The notes under the pieces are model-generated. The model searched no databases and was not told the DNA's origin. It saw nothing but the letters and a program-made list of their open reading frames with translations. From the NCBI GenBank assembly GCA_947095535.1, contig OX352772.1, positions 191,434,125 through 191,498,124 on the forward strand: 64,000 bases of DNA, written 5' to 3'. This document shows positions 41,661 through 52,625 of this stretch, one piece after another. A program made the translations under genes and the position numbers. Every line of letters begins with the position of its first letter. Positions within the stretch are counted from its first letter, which is position 1. Source of the DNA: Poecilobothrus nobilitatus. Taxonomy: Eukaryota > Arthropoda > Insecta > Diptera > Dolichopodidae.

Positions 41661-43244
41661 ATACCCGTACGATAGGATCGGGTATAATAAAATTACTCCT
41701 CCGTTTGTAACACCTCGAAATAAGCGAGCTAGATATACCTTCAAAGGTATGGATCGGATCAGAAAAAAATTCTAAGACTTTTGAGCCATGTCCGTCCGTC
41801 CGTCCGTCCGTCCGTCCGTCAGCACGCTAACTCAAAAACTAAGAAAGCTAGAATCTTGAAATTTACACAAAATATTTTGGGAGTAATTTGTAGGTTCCCT
41901 ATTTTTTTTGGTTGAGTTTGGACCAAGCCTTAGGGTAGCTCTCGAACACCTAACTTTTAGATCCCCACATTTTTTTTGCAATAGAGCTATGAAATTTTAA
42001 CTACTGATAGATCTCACAAAAATATTAATTTTATTTTTAATAACTTTTTTTTGTAGCCCCACCCGTTACGGAGCTACAGCTCCCCAAAGGTTCAAAAAAG
42101 CTCTATATTTAAATTGTTATAGCACAAGTTGTATAAGGTATATCTTCATTTTTAAAATGCCAAACGATTACTACTTTTATTAGCTTTAAAAGTATGTATA
42201 CAATAAATATATATTTGTGGCATACGGTGTCTTAATTTACCGTTATGCGAAACTCAAATTTTGCAAAATTCTTTAACCCTTCCATCTTCTAAACGGTTAA
42301 AGTTGGAAACTTGAAATTTTGACAGAAGTTAGATCTTGAAAATTAGTATGAGTCATTTCAGAAATTTTTTTTGTATCACCCCCCGTTTAGGAGCTGTAAG
42401 GGGTCAAAAACTGAAAATTTCCTATTTTTAAACACCTGTAACTTGAACACCTGTTAAAATTTTTTTGAAGTAATACACAAAAATTAAAGCTCCAACATTA
42501 TACTTTTATTTCTGTTAACAACTTTTTTTAATAATATAGGGTTACTTTATAATTGACGAAAGTGTTACTTGATTTTTTCAAATTTTCTAACAAATTTCTT
42601 TAACGAATTTTTTTTGCATATTGTTTTACTCGATAATTTGAAATTGTTGAGGATATAATGCGTAGTACAAAAAAATGTAATTAAATAAACAACATAACGG
42701 TTGCTTGAAGAATTTTTATTTATATGATATTGATATATATACATACTTATATAATATCATGTTTATTTACATATCGTATATGTCACTAGTGCATGAATGA
42801 TAAGAGTATAGATGTATATTATATAGCGCCGTATTTACATACATATATGTATTTTATTGTACTTATAAGAAATTATTCTGTCAATGGAATATTTAAATAT
42901 AATATAATATAATATTTAAAATTATATTTACTGTTTTGTACTTAGTAAATTTAATATACATTTACCGCTTAGTATTAAATGGTACTATAGAATATTTGAA
43001 AAAGTTTTGGATTGATAATCGTTATGTGGAAGGTTAGAATCTGCTTTTGAAGAATGTACATATAAACATGTAGTTTGAATATATGTACAACCCATAGTTC
43101 TAGAAATTATAAAATTCACCCAAATTATTTTAAAATACTAAAATATTAAAAAAATAATATTGTAAGCAGAGTGACAGGCTGTGAACATACTAACGGTTCG
43201 TACGGGTATCTAAGAGTTGACAAAGTCAACTGTATTCTTCCTCG
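41661..43244 (+). mobile_element. DINE-B, complete copy, inserted in duplicate 1 only
   Basis: The 5' end shows the hairpin ATACCCG..CGGGTAT (41661-41685) and, at about 41791-41819, seven GTCC units. The 3' end has the hairpin AGTTGACAAAGTCAACT (43215-43231) and GTATTCTTCCTCG before T. The second duplicate has the empty site: TTCA-T8-AAAG at 51641-51655 against T5-element-T5 here. The insertion therefore went between T residues, with at most two T added, as known for Helentron/DINE-1 elements. It is the reference copy for the fragments at 3409, 4496, 25345, 28914 and 35459. No coding capacity. Confidence 0.85.
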
Positions 43245-43496
43245 TTTTTAAAGAAAAACAGCAAAGATCTAGATTCTAGATCAATAATCCATTTTACCAA
43301 TTATTCTTCTTTCTGTAAGAAATGTAGTTGGACCCACTTTCGTAACATATTCTGAGAGATTTCCACTTATTCGATCTTGTAAGGTTGGTTCCATATTTTG
43401 TTGCAGCTTCTCTAATACTCAATTTAATATTTTTTAACGTCATTAATGGCTACTGAGATAACACTAATGTTATATTTTCTTATTGATCTGATCATA
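43245..43496 (-). pseudogene. pogo/pipsqueak-type HTH remnant (duplicate 1)
   Basis: On the minus strand, in three frames, RSIRKYNISVISVAINDVKK is followed by LSIREAATKYGT and then LQDRISGNLSEYVTKVGPTT with FLTERR. Together they match the N-terminal HTH_psq domain of pogo/Tigger-like transposases (A...V..G..S.R.AA..YG(I/V)..STLQDRI.G......GP...LT..EE). This domain binds transposon ends or DNA. The core SRST before LQDR is degraded, a stop follows DVKKY and another ends it at about 43290. No DDE catalytic domain is seen in the window. It could equally be from a domesticated psq-domain gene. Confidence 0.6.
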
Positions 43497-44222
43497 TTCG
43501 CTCCACCACTATGGCCGAAGTTGGGAAAATATATAAATTTTGTTGATCCACAATTCGGCTGGGTATTGTTTAGAGTTAATATAAATTTTTTTGGTAAACA
43601 AAACAAAAATTAAAAAAAAAAATATTTCTAAAGTTGTAGAAATCATACTTACCTTAATACAAATTATAATTACAGGAAAAGTTACTATTTACCTTCGTGT
43701 CTCTAACTAGGTATAAAAATAAACTTTAAACGAACAATTCAACTTTACATTTCCAAGTAATTTAAATTCACTAATATCATGGTTTTGACAGCTAATATTA
43801 CCACCATTTTTTAAATTAAAGTAGCTAAATCTTACCAGATTGAATTAATTATTAGTTTCCTATAAAAATGAATATTTTTCTTATTTTTAAGGTGGAAATA
43901 AGAATGTGCCAGCTATTACTCCTAACCGACTTAAGAAGCACCTACCTTATGTATGACATATTAATATTGAAATTTTTGAAATGAGTTTTTGCCAAACTCA
44001 TTCTGTATTTTTTATGTATTGCTACACTATCCTACTATAAAATTACATTTACAATAAGAAAAAAATAGCCGTCTATACCACAGGACCGACCACTATTAGA
44101 CGAAAGGCATAATGCGAAATTTCATAGATTTTTGAAATTTCATTACATAATAATTTATATCAAAGCAAAATAACTTATAATAATTTAAAAACATTTTTTT
44201 TTATTCAATAACAATAATAGGC
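43497..44222 (-). repeat. Inverted-repeat arm K, right (duplicate 1)
   Basis: Reverse complement of 38977-39556 with about 170 extra bases near 43565-43735. The extra block is bounded on the minus strand by GTTTAAAG and AATTGTGGATC and could be an insertion here or an intron-like loss there. The arms of this inverted repeat are 3.9 kb apart. Confidence 0.75.
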
Positions 44223-46000
44223 AATGGATTAATCGTAAAAATATGTACATTCATACATACATCCATATATGTACATGATTTTAGTTTACTTTAAAAATAG
44301 AAATAAAAAATAGTAAAAACTATAAACAAATATATAAAACATACATAGCATTAATATTGAACGGATATATTTTACTTTAGGTGCATTGTCCGATTACCTT
44401 GAAATTTTACATAACGGTGCCTAGTGATGTCACCTTTATTTTATAGAACATGATTTTTGGCGCAAAGGTCATTTAAAGGTCAAATTGGTTATTTTGAAAT
44501 TTTCCTAACATTTTGTAGTTATTTTACTTAAACCCTTATATTTTCGTCTACGGTAGTATACAGGAACCAATTTTTTAGAACAACGTGGGGCCTAAAATTG
44601 TCTCTAATAAATATCTTGTTTAATCTTAATCAGTGCTACCGTTTCTGACACACTGCATTTCAAACAGAAAATATTGGTATAAAAAAATTCTCTTGGCTTT
44701 CTAGCAATCACTATACTTTATAAATTTTCAAAGACACCCTATATTAATTTTACACTATTAGAAAGATCTTTTCACACGTTTTCCAACGGTATATAATAAG
44801 TATGGTACGACTCGGTAAATAGTCCCATCAGAGGTTAGAAATTCGAAATTGAAACAACAATTTTAATAAAACATGCAATTACATACTTTACAAGCTTAAA
44901 TAACGAAAAATATTTATAAACACAGTTGTGGTCCCAAACCATAGCCCTGTAAACAACCCTTAAGATGATATACCTAAAATTAGTACAGGTTGCACGAGAT
45001 TCTGAATTAGGAAGTATTTTCCAGAATATTTATCAATATGTATTCTGTAAAGGGTGTATAACTCTGATTTTAAATTCAACTCTAAAATTACTCCTAATTC
45101 ATGCATATAGATAAATATTCTGGAAAAAGCGAATACCCTGAATCTCGCATATATACAATATATAGTTTGTAAATATTCTGCAAATTTCACTCGAAAATTG
45201 GGTTTATCGAATTCGTTTCTGCAAAAGAAGTCGTGGAGGCCATTTGAATGACGTTTTATTCAGAACTTAATTGTATCAAATATACTTAACATTTGAATAA
45301 AAAACATTTGAATTTCCTTAACAATTAGTGTATTTTTTTTGAAAAGAAATCATATCACTCAAATTGAAAAACCCTTTATATAGTTCCAAACGTAAGTAAT
45401 TAATTGAATTTTGTAAAATTAACTTTTCTTATTATGTTTTTGTTAATATGATGAATTATTAAATTTAAAATTGACAACTAAATATTAATGATAATAAATT
45501 ATTTTTTATAAACAATGTGACCAAACAGCTAAGGCTAGGGTCTTTAATAACCTAATTGTAATACTTGAAAATTATTTTTTGTAAAAAGAATTTTTTTTTT
45601 TTGTGAATTAAATAAAGAAAAAAACAAAAAAAGTACATATTATAAAAATCTTTCTTTTTGAAATAGTTTTGAAAATTATAAAATTATAAATTAAAAATTT
45701 CGGTATACTTTTGGCGCATTGTCCGATTGCCTTGAAATTTTACACAACGGTACCTAGTGACGTCACCTATATTTTATAGAATATGACTTTTGGCGCAAAG
45801 GTCATTTAAAGGTCAAATTATTATTTTGAAATTTTCCTGAAACGCTGATTTTCAAACCAACTCTAAAATTCCTCCTAACTTAGAATCTCACATATACTGC
45901 TGCTACTGCTGCTATTCGTGTGCCCTTTTTTTAAATTTTAGAGCACACAATTACAATATTTCTTAGCTAAAACTAATAAAATACACAATATTTCTTACTT
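44223..46000. repeat. Non-coding repeat region with two DR5-bearing direct repeats (duplicate 1)
   Basis: Two ~140-bp direct repeats (about 44378-44515 and 45706-45840) share GCATTGTCCGATT(A/G)CCTTG, CCTAGTGA(T/C)GTCACCT and a perfect direct repeat AGGTCA-TTTAA-AGGTCA (44466-44482 and 45799-45815). Between them are fragments related to the foldback inner unit (44990-45130, and 45845-45893 in antisense) and AT-rich DNA. Open frames such as 45190-44960 on the minus strand are random. A (CTG/CTA)n-like run lies at about 45897-45914. Confidence 0.65.
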
Positions 46001-48357
46001 TAGTACTAATACTAACAAGTAAAGAGACAAAAAAATATTAAAAGAAATGGTTTTATTCTTAAAAGATACTTCAGAAAGAAGTATTGTGAATGTATATATT
46101 GTGTATACTATTTTTTTGTATGAACACATATGTATGTACCTATATTAAATCAAATAGCTCGCCGAACTCATCGTTTATTTTAATTTTGTTAAAATATTTC
46201 GAAGTAAAAAAGAAAAACATAAAACAATCAAACCAGGGATTGGAATCTTTTTTTTTTAATTTTTATACAAAAATTTGTATGCGAGTGGATATCTTCTAGT
46301 ATATACATATATAATATTATCTTTGGACATACATACATATATATGTACTTTGGTTTTAACATTCTAAGAGATTGCATTTAACAAATAAATATATGTATGT
46401 AAATAGAATCAGAATCTAAAGAGTATGGTTAATGGTTATATTATGATTATATTGGTTATATTATGTTTTTACTTTTTTTTTTGAACAAAACAGAATAATG
46501 ATTTGAATTTAATTATATTTAGAGATGTAGTAATAACAGTATATTAATATATGTATATGCGATACTTGCAGAAATACTTGCAGGCTTTATTGCAGGAATT
46601 GTTTTTGCTCAAAAACAAATGCCAAATGCCAATTGTCAATGTCAACCACACCAATACTCGATTCAATATTATGAAATATGAAATTTATGATTGTTCTCTT
46701 TTTTTTTTTTTTACAAAACAAAATAAAAATTATTTTGTTTTTCTTTGCTCTTTTTTGAATTTGCTCATGCTTTTGCTCATTCATTTGCTTTTCGCTTTGC
46801 TTTGTTAGTATTTACTGTTTAGTAATTATTATTGTGTTATTATTTGTGCTGCTAATAATATTACAATATCGTATGCAAATGTACATTTCCTGATAAAAAA
46901 TTTTCAGCAGTTTACCCCTTTTTACAAATACTATCACAGCAAAAAAGTTTTTTACATTGTAAAACTTTGCGATTGCTTTAGTAAATTTAGAATTTGTGAA
47001 ATAACTGCATTTTTCAGCTGTTGAAGCTATGAAAGGGGTGTAGAATATTTTGTCGAGTATTTTGTACGCCACATTCTGCGCTTAATTTAGAGCTGAAAAG
47101 TTTCTACATGAGATGCGTAATATTTTCATTATCTTTTTTGGCGCTGCAGTTGACGCTGACAATTTCCTGCACAATAGTTGAAAATTCTCATTCTCTCTTC
47201 CAGCGCAACAGTTTACCCTGAAAATTTTCTGCGCTGAAGCAGAAAATTTTATGCAATTTATTCATTGCATTTTGCTTGTTATTGCATGATTTTTAGACGC
47301 TGAAAATTTTCTGCACAAAGACTCTTGAAAATTTTCTGCCATTTTGTCATTGTATCATTTGTTTCAGACGTTTCAGTGCTGTGATAAAGATAAGATGTTT
47401 AAGAGTAAATTTTTTTATATTATACTTTAGGTACCATTAAATTAAAATTGTAAAAATATAAAATTTTGTTATTTTAAATATGTACATGCTTTGTTGTTCT
47501 TAAATTTGAAATTCACATGATAATTTGTAAGCACAATTATTTAGAATAATTATTATTTATAACTATAGCAACAATTTTATTATCGTACGAATTTCCAATT
47601 TTAAAATAGCCTGCATGTTATTTAAAAAACAATTTCTTTTATATTTTACTGTAGCTAAAACATTATCCAAAAAAGTGCTGAAATTGACGCAGAAAATTAG
47701 TTTTTAGAAAGCAGTGAAATACGCACTAATTTGTGTGCTGAAAAAATGCGCCTACTGTTGAATCGTGATCTCACAATTTTGCGAGAATGTATTAGTACAT
47801 TTAAAGGGGAATTGTGCAGAGAATTTTCCCGAGCTCTGCATAAATTCATACATTTTCTCTTTTTTATTTTCAGCATATTTCTCTGCGGAGATTCAACGTC
47901 GAAAAAGCGCATTTTTACACAAGTATACACATGTGTTTTTTTCATTTACATTGCATTTACACATCCACATAACCATATAGTTTATATTATGATCTTTGGT
48001 ATACAAGAAGTATTTGCAATTGCAATAACCATGTGACTACAGAATTTTACATCTCTTTTAATGGATTTTTTTTGATTTGGAATATGTAAAAAATTGCATT
48101 TGGTTTACGTAAATGAAGAGTTTGGTGTAATTACACTTATTACCAATAGATGTACTTTGGTAATTATTAACCATTATTTAACTGCATGTTAATATACATA
48201 CATACATATATATTATAGAATTAACAAAATCGGAATTGTTTAATAGTGAAATGAGAAATTGATATTGTACATACTATGTATTGTATGTACAAAAGAGAAA
48301 AGCAGGCAAAAAATATTCAAACGCTCGCAATCCTAAATCGTGATACACGCATTTTAA
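46001..48357. other. Non-coding region with a cluster of GAAAATTTTCTGC motifs (duplicate 1)
   Basis: About 2.3 kb without a convincing gene. Between about 46896 and 47340 a palindrome-like motif CTGAAAATTTTCTGC recurs: 47218-47232, its inverse at 47239-47251, 47299-47314 and 47325-47339, with degenerate forms at about 46897, 47090, 47152 and 47178. The open frame 47731-48036 (101 residues, plus) and its antisense shadow are unlikely genes; neither has a recognisable domain, although the sequence is kept in the duplicate. TACATACATATATAT-like stretches occur at about 46328 and 48196. Confidence 0.5.
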
Positions 48358-48771
48358 TCAGGGTTGCCACTTTGGTCATTTTTTACCAAATTTGGTTATT
48401 TTATTCAGATAATATTTTTTTTGGTAATTTGGTAATTTTTTGGAATAATCTCAAGAATGAGAAAAATTTAAATCAGGGATCAATTTTGAAAAAAATATCC
48501 ATATTGAAAATATTGAACTATAAGTTAAAATATTGTGTAGCTAACACATAATTACACAATTTTTACGTCATTACAAAACTTTAACTAAATGTCAACATTT
48601 TTTAATTTTATTAAAAATCTAAATTTTTTACGTTTTCTTAGAATGGTTGCAAATTTGCTAAAATAATTTAATAAACATAATTCATAATAAACTACTTTCT
48701 AAAAATATTTTGTGAAGAAAACAGCTCGGCTTGTAGATGTGAATGAATATCACTCGCAAGGTGAACAAGAT

Positions 48772-49000
48772 AATGGATATACTACGGTGTCTGCAAGGAA
48801 AATTAGATGAATTTGATTGTGAAGAATTAAAGTCAGTTCAGCAAGTAGTGAACGTGAAAAATACTACAGGAAATTCCAGATACAGTGGGAAGAGAAATTA
48901 TCATAGCTAAAAGAGAAGAACAAAAATGGCTAAGGAAGTGGATAAAGGAAATAAAGCGGCTCATAGGTCTGGTCTGGTTTTGGTCTGCCAAAAATTAATT
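48772..49000 (+). pseudogene. Short coding remnant of unknown family (duplicate 1)
   Basis: From ATG 48776 the frame encodes MDILRCLQGKLDEFDCEELK, then after a frameshift near 48850 EREKYYRKFQIQWEEKL and, after a further stop, AKREEQKWLRKWIKEIKRLI. The charged, helical composition and higher GC content than the surroundings suggest a real but decayed protein. Stops and two frame changes occur within 230 bp. I do not recognise the family. It lies between two stretches with GGTAATTTGGTAA-like repeats (48365-48440 and 49380-49410). Confidence 0.35.
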
Positions 49001-49911
49001 TTAGTTTAAGTTATATATATATATATAATTATATATAATTTTATGCGTTGAAAAGGTTTTACATATTTAACTTTAAAAATTTTATGTTCCTTGACAAATA
49101 CTCAAATAATTAATAATAATTTTATGTTCCTTCAAATACTGTTTGTTGATAAATAGTTTAAGTTTTAATATTTTTTGTTCCTTTAGAATTTGTAATTTTC
49201 TTTTTAGTTTTAATATACATATATGAATTCTTTTGTTTGTTTTTTTTTTATGTTGCATATATATGAATAATTGTTTTGTTTATTTTTATAATATATAAAA
49301 AAATTTATATATTAAAATTTATATATATTTATATTTTATAATATCAGGTAAAACCATTGTGTTTAAATATCCAACATATTTTGGTAACTTTGTTTGTCAA
49401 TTTGGTAACCTTTCCAAACCTTACATATAATTATATCAAGTTAGTTTTCAAAATGTTAAAATAAAACAATAATTTTATTTTAAAATTTTAAACGTCTTAA
49501 TTTTTTATGTCTTTAACGGTTTTAATTTTAAACGTCTTTATTAATTTGTTTCAAGACAAGATTTACTTAAAAATAATATTTTTTCAATACAATCATTTTC
49601 TATACTAAAAAGGTTTTACAGTTGAAAAATGCTGATTTTGCATTATCAGCGTTTTTCTGTAATTATTTAAAAATTTTTGTTTTAGTTCATATTAAGTATT
49701 GACCTCATATGATGGCGAAATGTACGATCAGCAAATTTCTTAATCATGTTTAAAAAAATGCGTTTAGTTATTTATACAAAAGTTAAAAAGCAAGGATCGA
49801 TTGTGAAACACGATACTTAGGTTCAAGTGAATTTAAAAAAATTTAAATGAAAGTGTGCAAGTAATAAAATATGAAATTAAGTTTTTATTTTAGACGGACG
49901 GAGTTTTTTGT
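49001..49911. other. AT-rich end of duplicate 1
   Basis: No gene. A near-perfect hairpin, AAAAATGCTGAT / ATCAGCGTTTTT with a short loop, lies at about 49626-49657 (one mismatch). TATATA-rich sequence occupies 49010-49035 and 49250-49345. The end GACGGACGGAGTTTTTTGT abuts the second duplicate directly. Confidence 0.6.
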
Positions 49912-51163
49912 CATAAGTTATTTTAATTAGGTATTTAATACAAGCTAAAAAAAATAAATGCTGTTAGAACCTTTGTACAAAATTTCAGGTTTCTATCTTT
50001 ATTAAATTCGAAAATATGATTGTTAGGTCTTGGGAAGTGTGTGAAGGCACGCGGACCACCACCCCAATTCATCTCAAATTTTAGAGACATCAACAGGGTA
50101 GAACATTCTTATATCAAATTTCAAGTTTATATATTTATTAATTTCGAAGATATGCTTGTTTGGTCTTAGGAGTTGTGTGGCAGATACCCGAACAACCATT
50201 CTAATTCATCTTAAATTTTGGACAAATCAGGAATTCAGGAAACAACACCCTTGTACAAAATTTGAAGTTTCTGTCTTTATTAATTTCGAAGATATGCTTG
50301 TTAGGTTTTGGGAGTTGTATGGGAGGTACCCGAACGACCACTCCAATTCCTCTCAAATTTTAGACAAATCAGGGATTTAGGAAACAGCACCCTCGTATCA
50401 AATTTGAAGTTCCTATCTTTATTAATTTCGAAGATATGCATGTTCGGTTTTGGGAGTTGTATGGGAGGTACCCGAACAGCTCCACCAATTCATCTCAAAT
50501 TTTGGAAAAATCAGGGATTCAGGAAACAACACCCTTGTACCAAATTTGAAGTTTCTGTCTTTATTAATTTCGAAGATATGCTTGTTCGGTTTTGGGAGTT
50601 GTATGGAAGGTACCCGAACGACCACTCCAATTCCTCTCAAATTTTAGACAAATCAGGGATTTAGGAAACAGCACCCTCGTAACAAATTTGAAGTTCCTAT
50701 CTTTATTAATTTCGAAGATATGCATGTTCGGTTTTGGGAGTTGTATGGGAGGTACCCGAACAACCACTCCAATTCACCTCAAATTTTGGGGATATCAGGG
50801 ATTTAGAAAAACACACCCTCGTACAAAATTTTAAGTTTCTATCTTTATTAATTTCGAAAATATGCGTATTAGGTTTTGGGAGTTGTATGGGAGGTACTCG
50901 AACGCATGGTCCGATTTCGCCCATTTACAATCCCCGCCTTACCTTAGTCATTGTTAACCTACAGTATAAATTTCATCGAGATAGCATCATTATTTTTTGA
51001 GTTATCGTGCGTACGGACGGACGGACGGACATCGATAAATCGACTCAGGCGGTGATCCTGATTCAGAATATATATACATGTCTATACCTAACTCGCTTCC
51101 TTTTGGTGGTTACAAACACCATACCAAAGTTAATATACCCTATACTTAATGTGTAGGGTATAA
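49912..51163 (-). mobile_element. DINE-TR copy 4, 3'-truncated by the duplication border, 142-bp repeats
   Basis: It corresponds to copy 3 but lacks the outer ~80 bp of the 3' end and has two more 142-bp units: open repeats begin at 50308, 50450, 50592 and 50734, exactly 142 bp apart, each with GGGAGGTACCCGAAC or a variant (GGAAGGTACCC at 50612). The (GTCC)n block is at about 51015-51030 and the 5' hairpin at 51135-51161. Confidence 0.8.
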
Positions 51164-51655
51164 AAATAGTGACGGCACTAAAATCGTGACGAACATGACA
51201 AAGGAATATTCTGGTACAACAGTTTTTAGTACCTTGTATTGTGCGCAGAAATAGTATGCCATGCCGTATGCCAGAAATAGTATACCATTCATTCAGTGCA
51301 GACACGAACATTTTCAACGCATGTTTCTTTTCCCACTTATATTGTTAGAATATGACAAAATGAATAAGTGGATTAATTCAGCATTAATTAATCTGACTAA
51401 AGAAAAAATGGGAAAGACAAAAAAAATAAATAAATAAAAATTGAATCATGCTACTTAAAAGCGTGAGAGAAAAGGATAGTTAGCGTGCGTATTTATTTAC
51501 AATTAATAATTATTTTTATAAAAATTAAAATTAGGTTTTAAAATGAATTAGAATTAATACCAATTGAAAATTAAAAATTTAATTTAAGAGTTGTAATGGT
51601 AACGGTATTTTTCCTCGTTTTCACTTTATCTAAAAGGCCATTCATTTTTTTTAAA
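51164..51655. other. Duplicate of 41175-41660 with the empty DINE-B site
   Basis: Same sequence as in copy 1 with a few substitutions. It runs through TTCA-T8-AAAG at 51641-51655, where copy 1 carries the DINE-B element. This is the uninterrupted ancestral form. Confidence 0.8.
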
Positions 51656-51899
51656 GAAAAACAGCAAAGATCTAGATTCTAGATCAATAATCCATTTTAC
51701 CAATTATTCTTCTTTCTGTAAGAAATGTAGATGGACCCACTTTCGTAACATATTCTGAGAGATTTCCACTTATTCGATCTTGTAAGGTTGGTTCCATATT
51801 TTGTTGCAGCTTCTCTAATACTCAATTTAATATTTTTTAACGTCATTAATGGCTACTGAGATAACACTAATGTTATATTTTCTTATTGATCTGATCATA
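51656..51899 (-). pseudogene. pogo/pipsqueak-type HTH remnant (duplicate 2)
   Basis: Same decayed HTH_psq match as at 43245-43496, offset by 8403 bp, with the same stops and frame changes and at least one substitution (GTAGATGG here against GTAGTTGG at about 51730). The breaks therefore predate the duplication. Confidence 0.6.
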
Positions 51900-52625
51900 T
51901 TCGCTCCACCACTATGGCCGAAGTTGGGAAAATATATAAATTTTGTTGATCCACAATTCGGCTGGGTATTGTTTAGAGTTAATATAAATTTTTTTGGTAA
52001 ACAAAACAAAAATTAAAAAAAAAAATATTTCTAAAGTTGTAGAAATCATACTTACCTTAATACAAATTATAATTACAAGAAAAGTTACTATTTACCTTCG
52101 TGTCTCTAACTAGGTATAAAAATAAACTTTAAACGAACAATTCAACTTTACATTTCCAAGTAATTTAAATTCACTAATATCATGGTTTTGACAGCTAATA
52201 TTACCACCATTTTTTAAATTAAAGTAGCTAAATCTTACCAGATTGAATTAATTATTAGTTTCCTATAAAAATGAATATTTTTCTTATTTTTAAGGTGGAA
52301 ATAAGAATGTGCCAGCTATTACTCCTAACCGACTTAAGAAGCACCTACCTTATGCATGACATATTAATATTGAAATTTTTGAAATGAGTTTTTGCCAAAC
52401 TCATTCTGTATTTTTTATGTATTGCTACACTATCCTACTATAAAATTACATTTACAATAAGAAAAAAATAGCCGTCTATACCACAGGACCGACCACTATT
52501 AGACGAAAGGCATAATGCGAAATTTCATAGATTTTTGAAATTTCATTACATAATAATTTATATCAAAGCAAAATAACTTATAATAATTTAACAACATTTT
52601 TTTTTATTCAATAACAATAATAGGC
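51900..52625 (-). repeat. Inverted-repeat arm K, right (duplicate 2)
   Basis: Duplicate of 43497-44222; it is also the reverse complement of 38977-39556. Isolated substitutions only (for example ATGCATGAC against ATGTATGAC near 52352). Confidence 0.75.

Larger units (their letters stand above)
40207..49911 (+). repeat. Large direct tandem duplication, copy 1 (9705 bp)
   Basis: From CATAAGTTATTTTAATTAGG at 40207 to GGAGTTTTTTGT at 49911 the sequence is repeated head to tail at 49912-58352. Differences seen by eye are few point changes per kilobase plus discrete indels: the DINE-B insertion at 41661-43244 (copy 1 only), 284 bp (two 142-bp units) less in the DINE-TR, and ~46 bp less at 45896. 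The first breakpoint lies inside a DINE-TR, the second next to GACGGACGGAG. No duplicated gene is intact. Confidence 0.9.

Noticed and set aside
44223..45840. LTR pair of a small retrotransposon (direct repeats at 44378 and 45706)
   Set aside because: No TG..CA or AGT-type ends, primer-binding site or coding trace lies between the repeats.
46896..47340. Heat-shock elements in the GAAAATTTTC cluster
   Set aside because: HSE units need GAA and TTC spaced by two bases; here the spacing is four and the phase does not repeat every 5 bp.
47731..48036. A 101-residue protein gene, unchanged in both duplicates
   Set aside because: Identity is expected for a recent duplication, the antisense strand is open as well, and no domain, codon bias or homologous pattern is visible.
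48358..49425. hAT-like MITE suggested by CAGGGTTGCCA at 48358 and GGTAACC near 49405
   Set aside because: The inverse end matches weakly (AGGTTACC) and no 8-bp target duplication could be found, so it is not called as an element.
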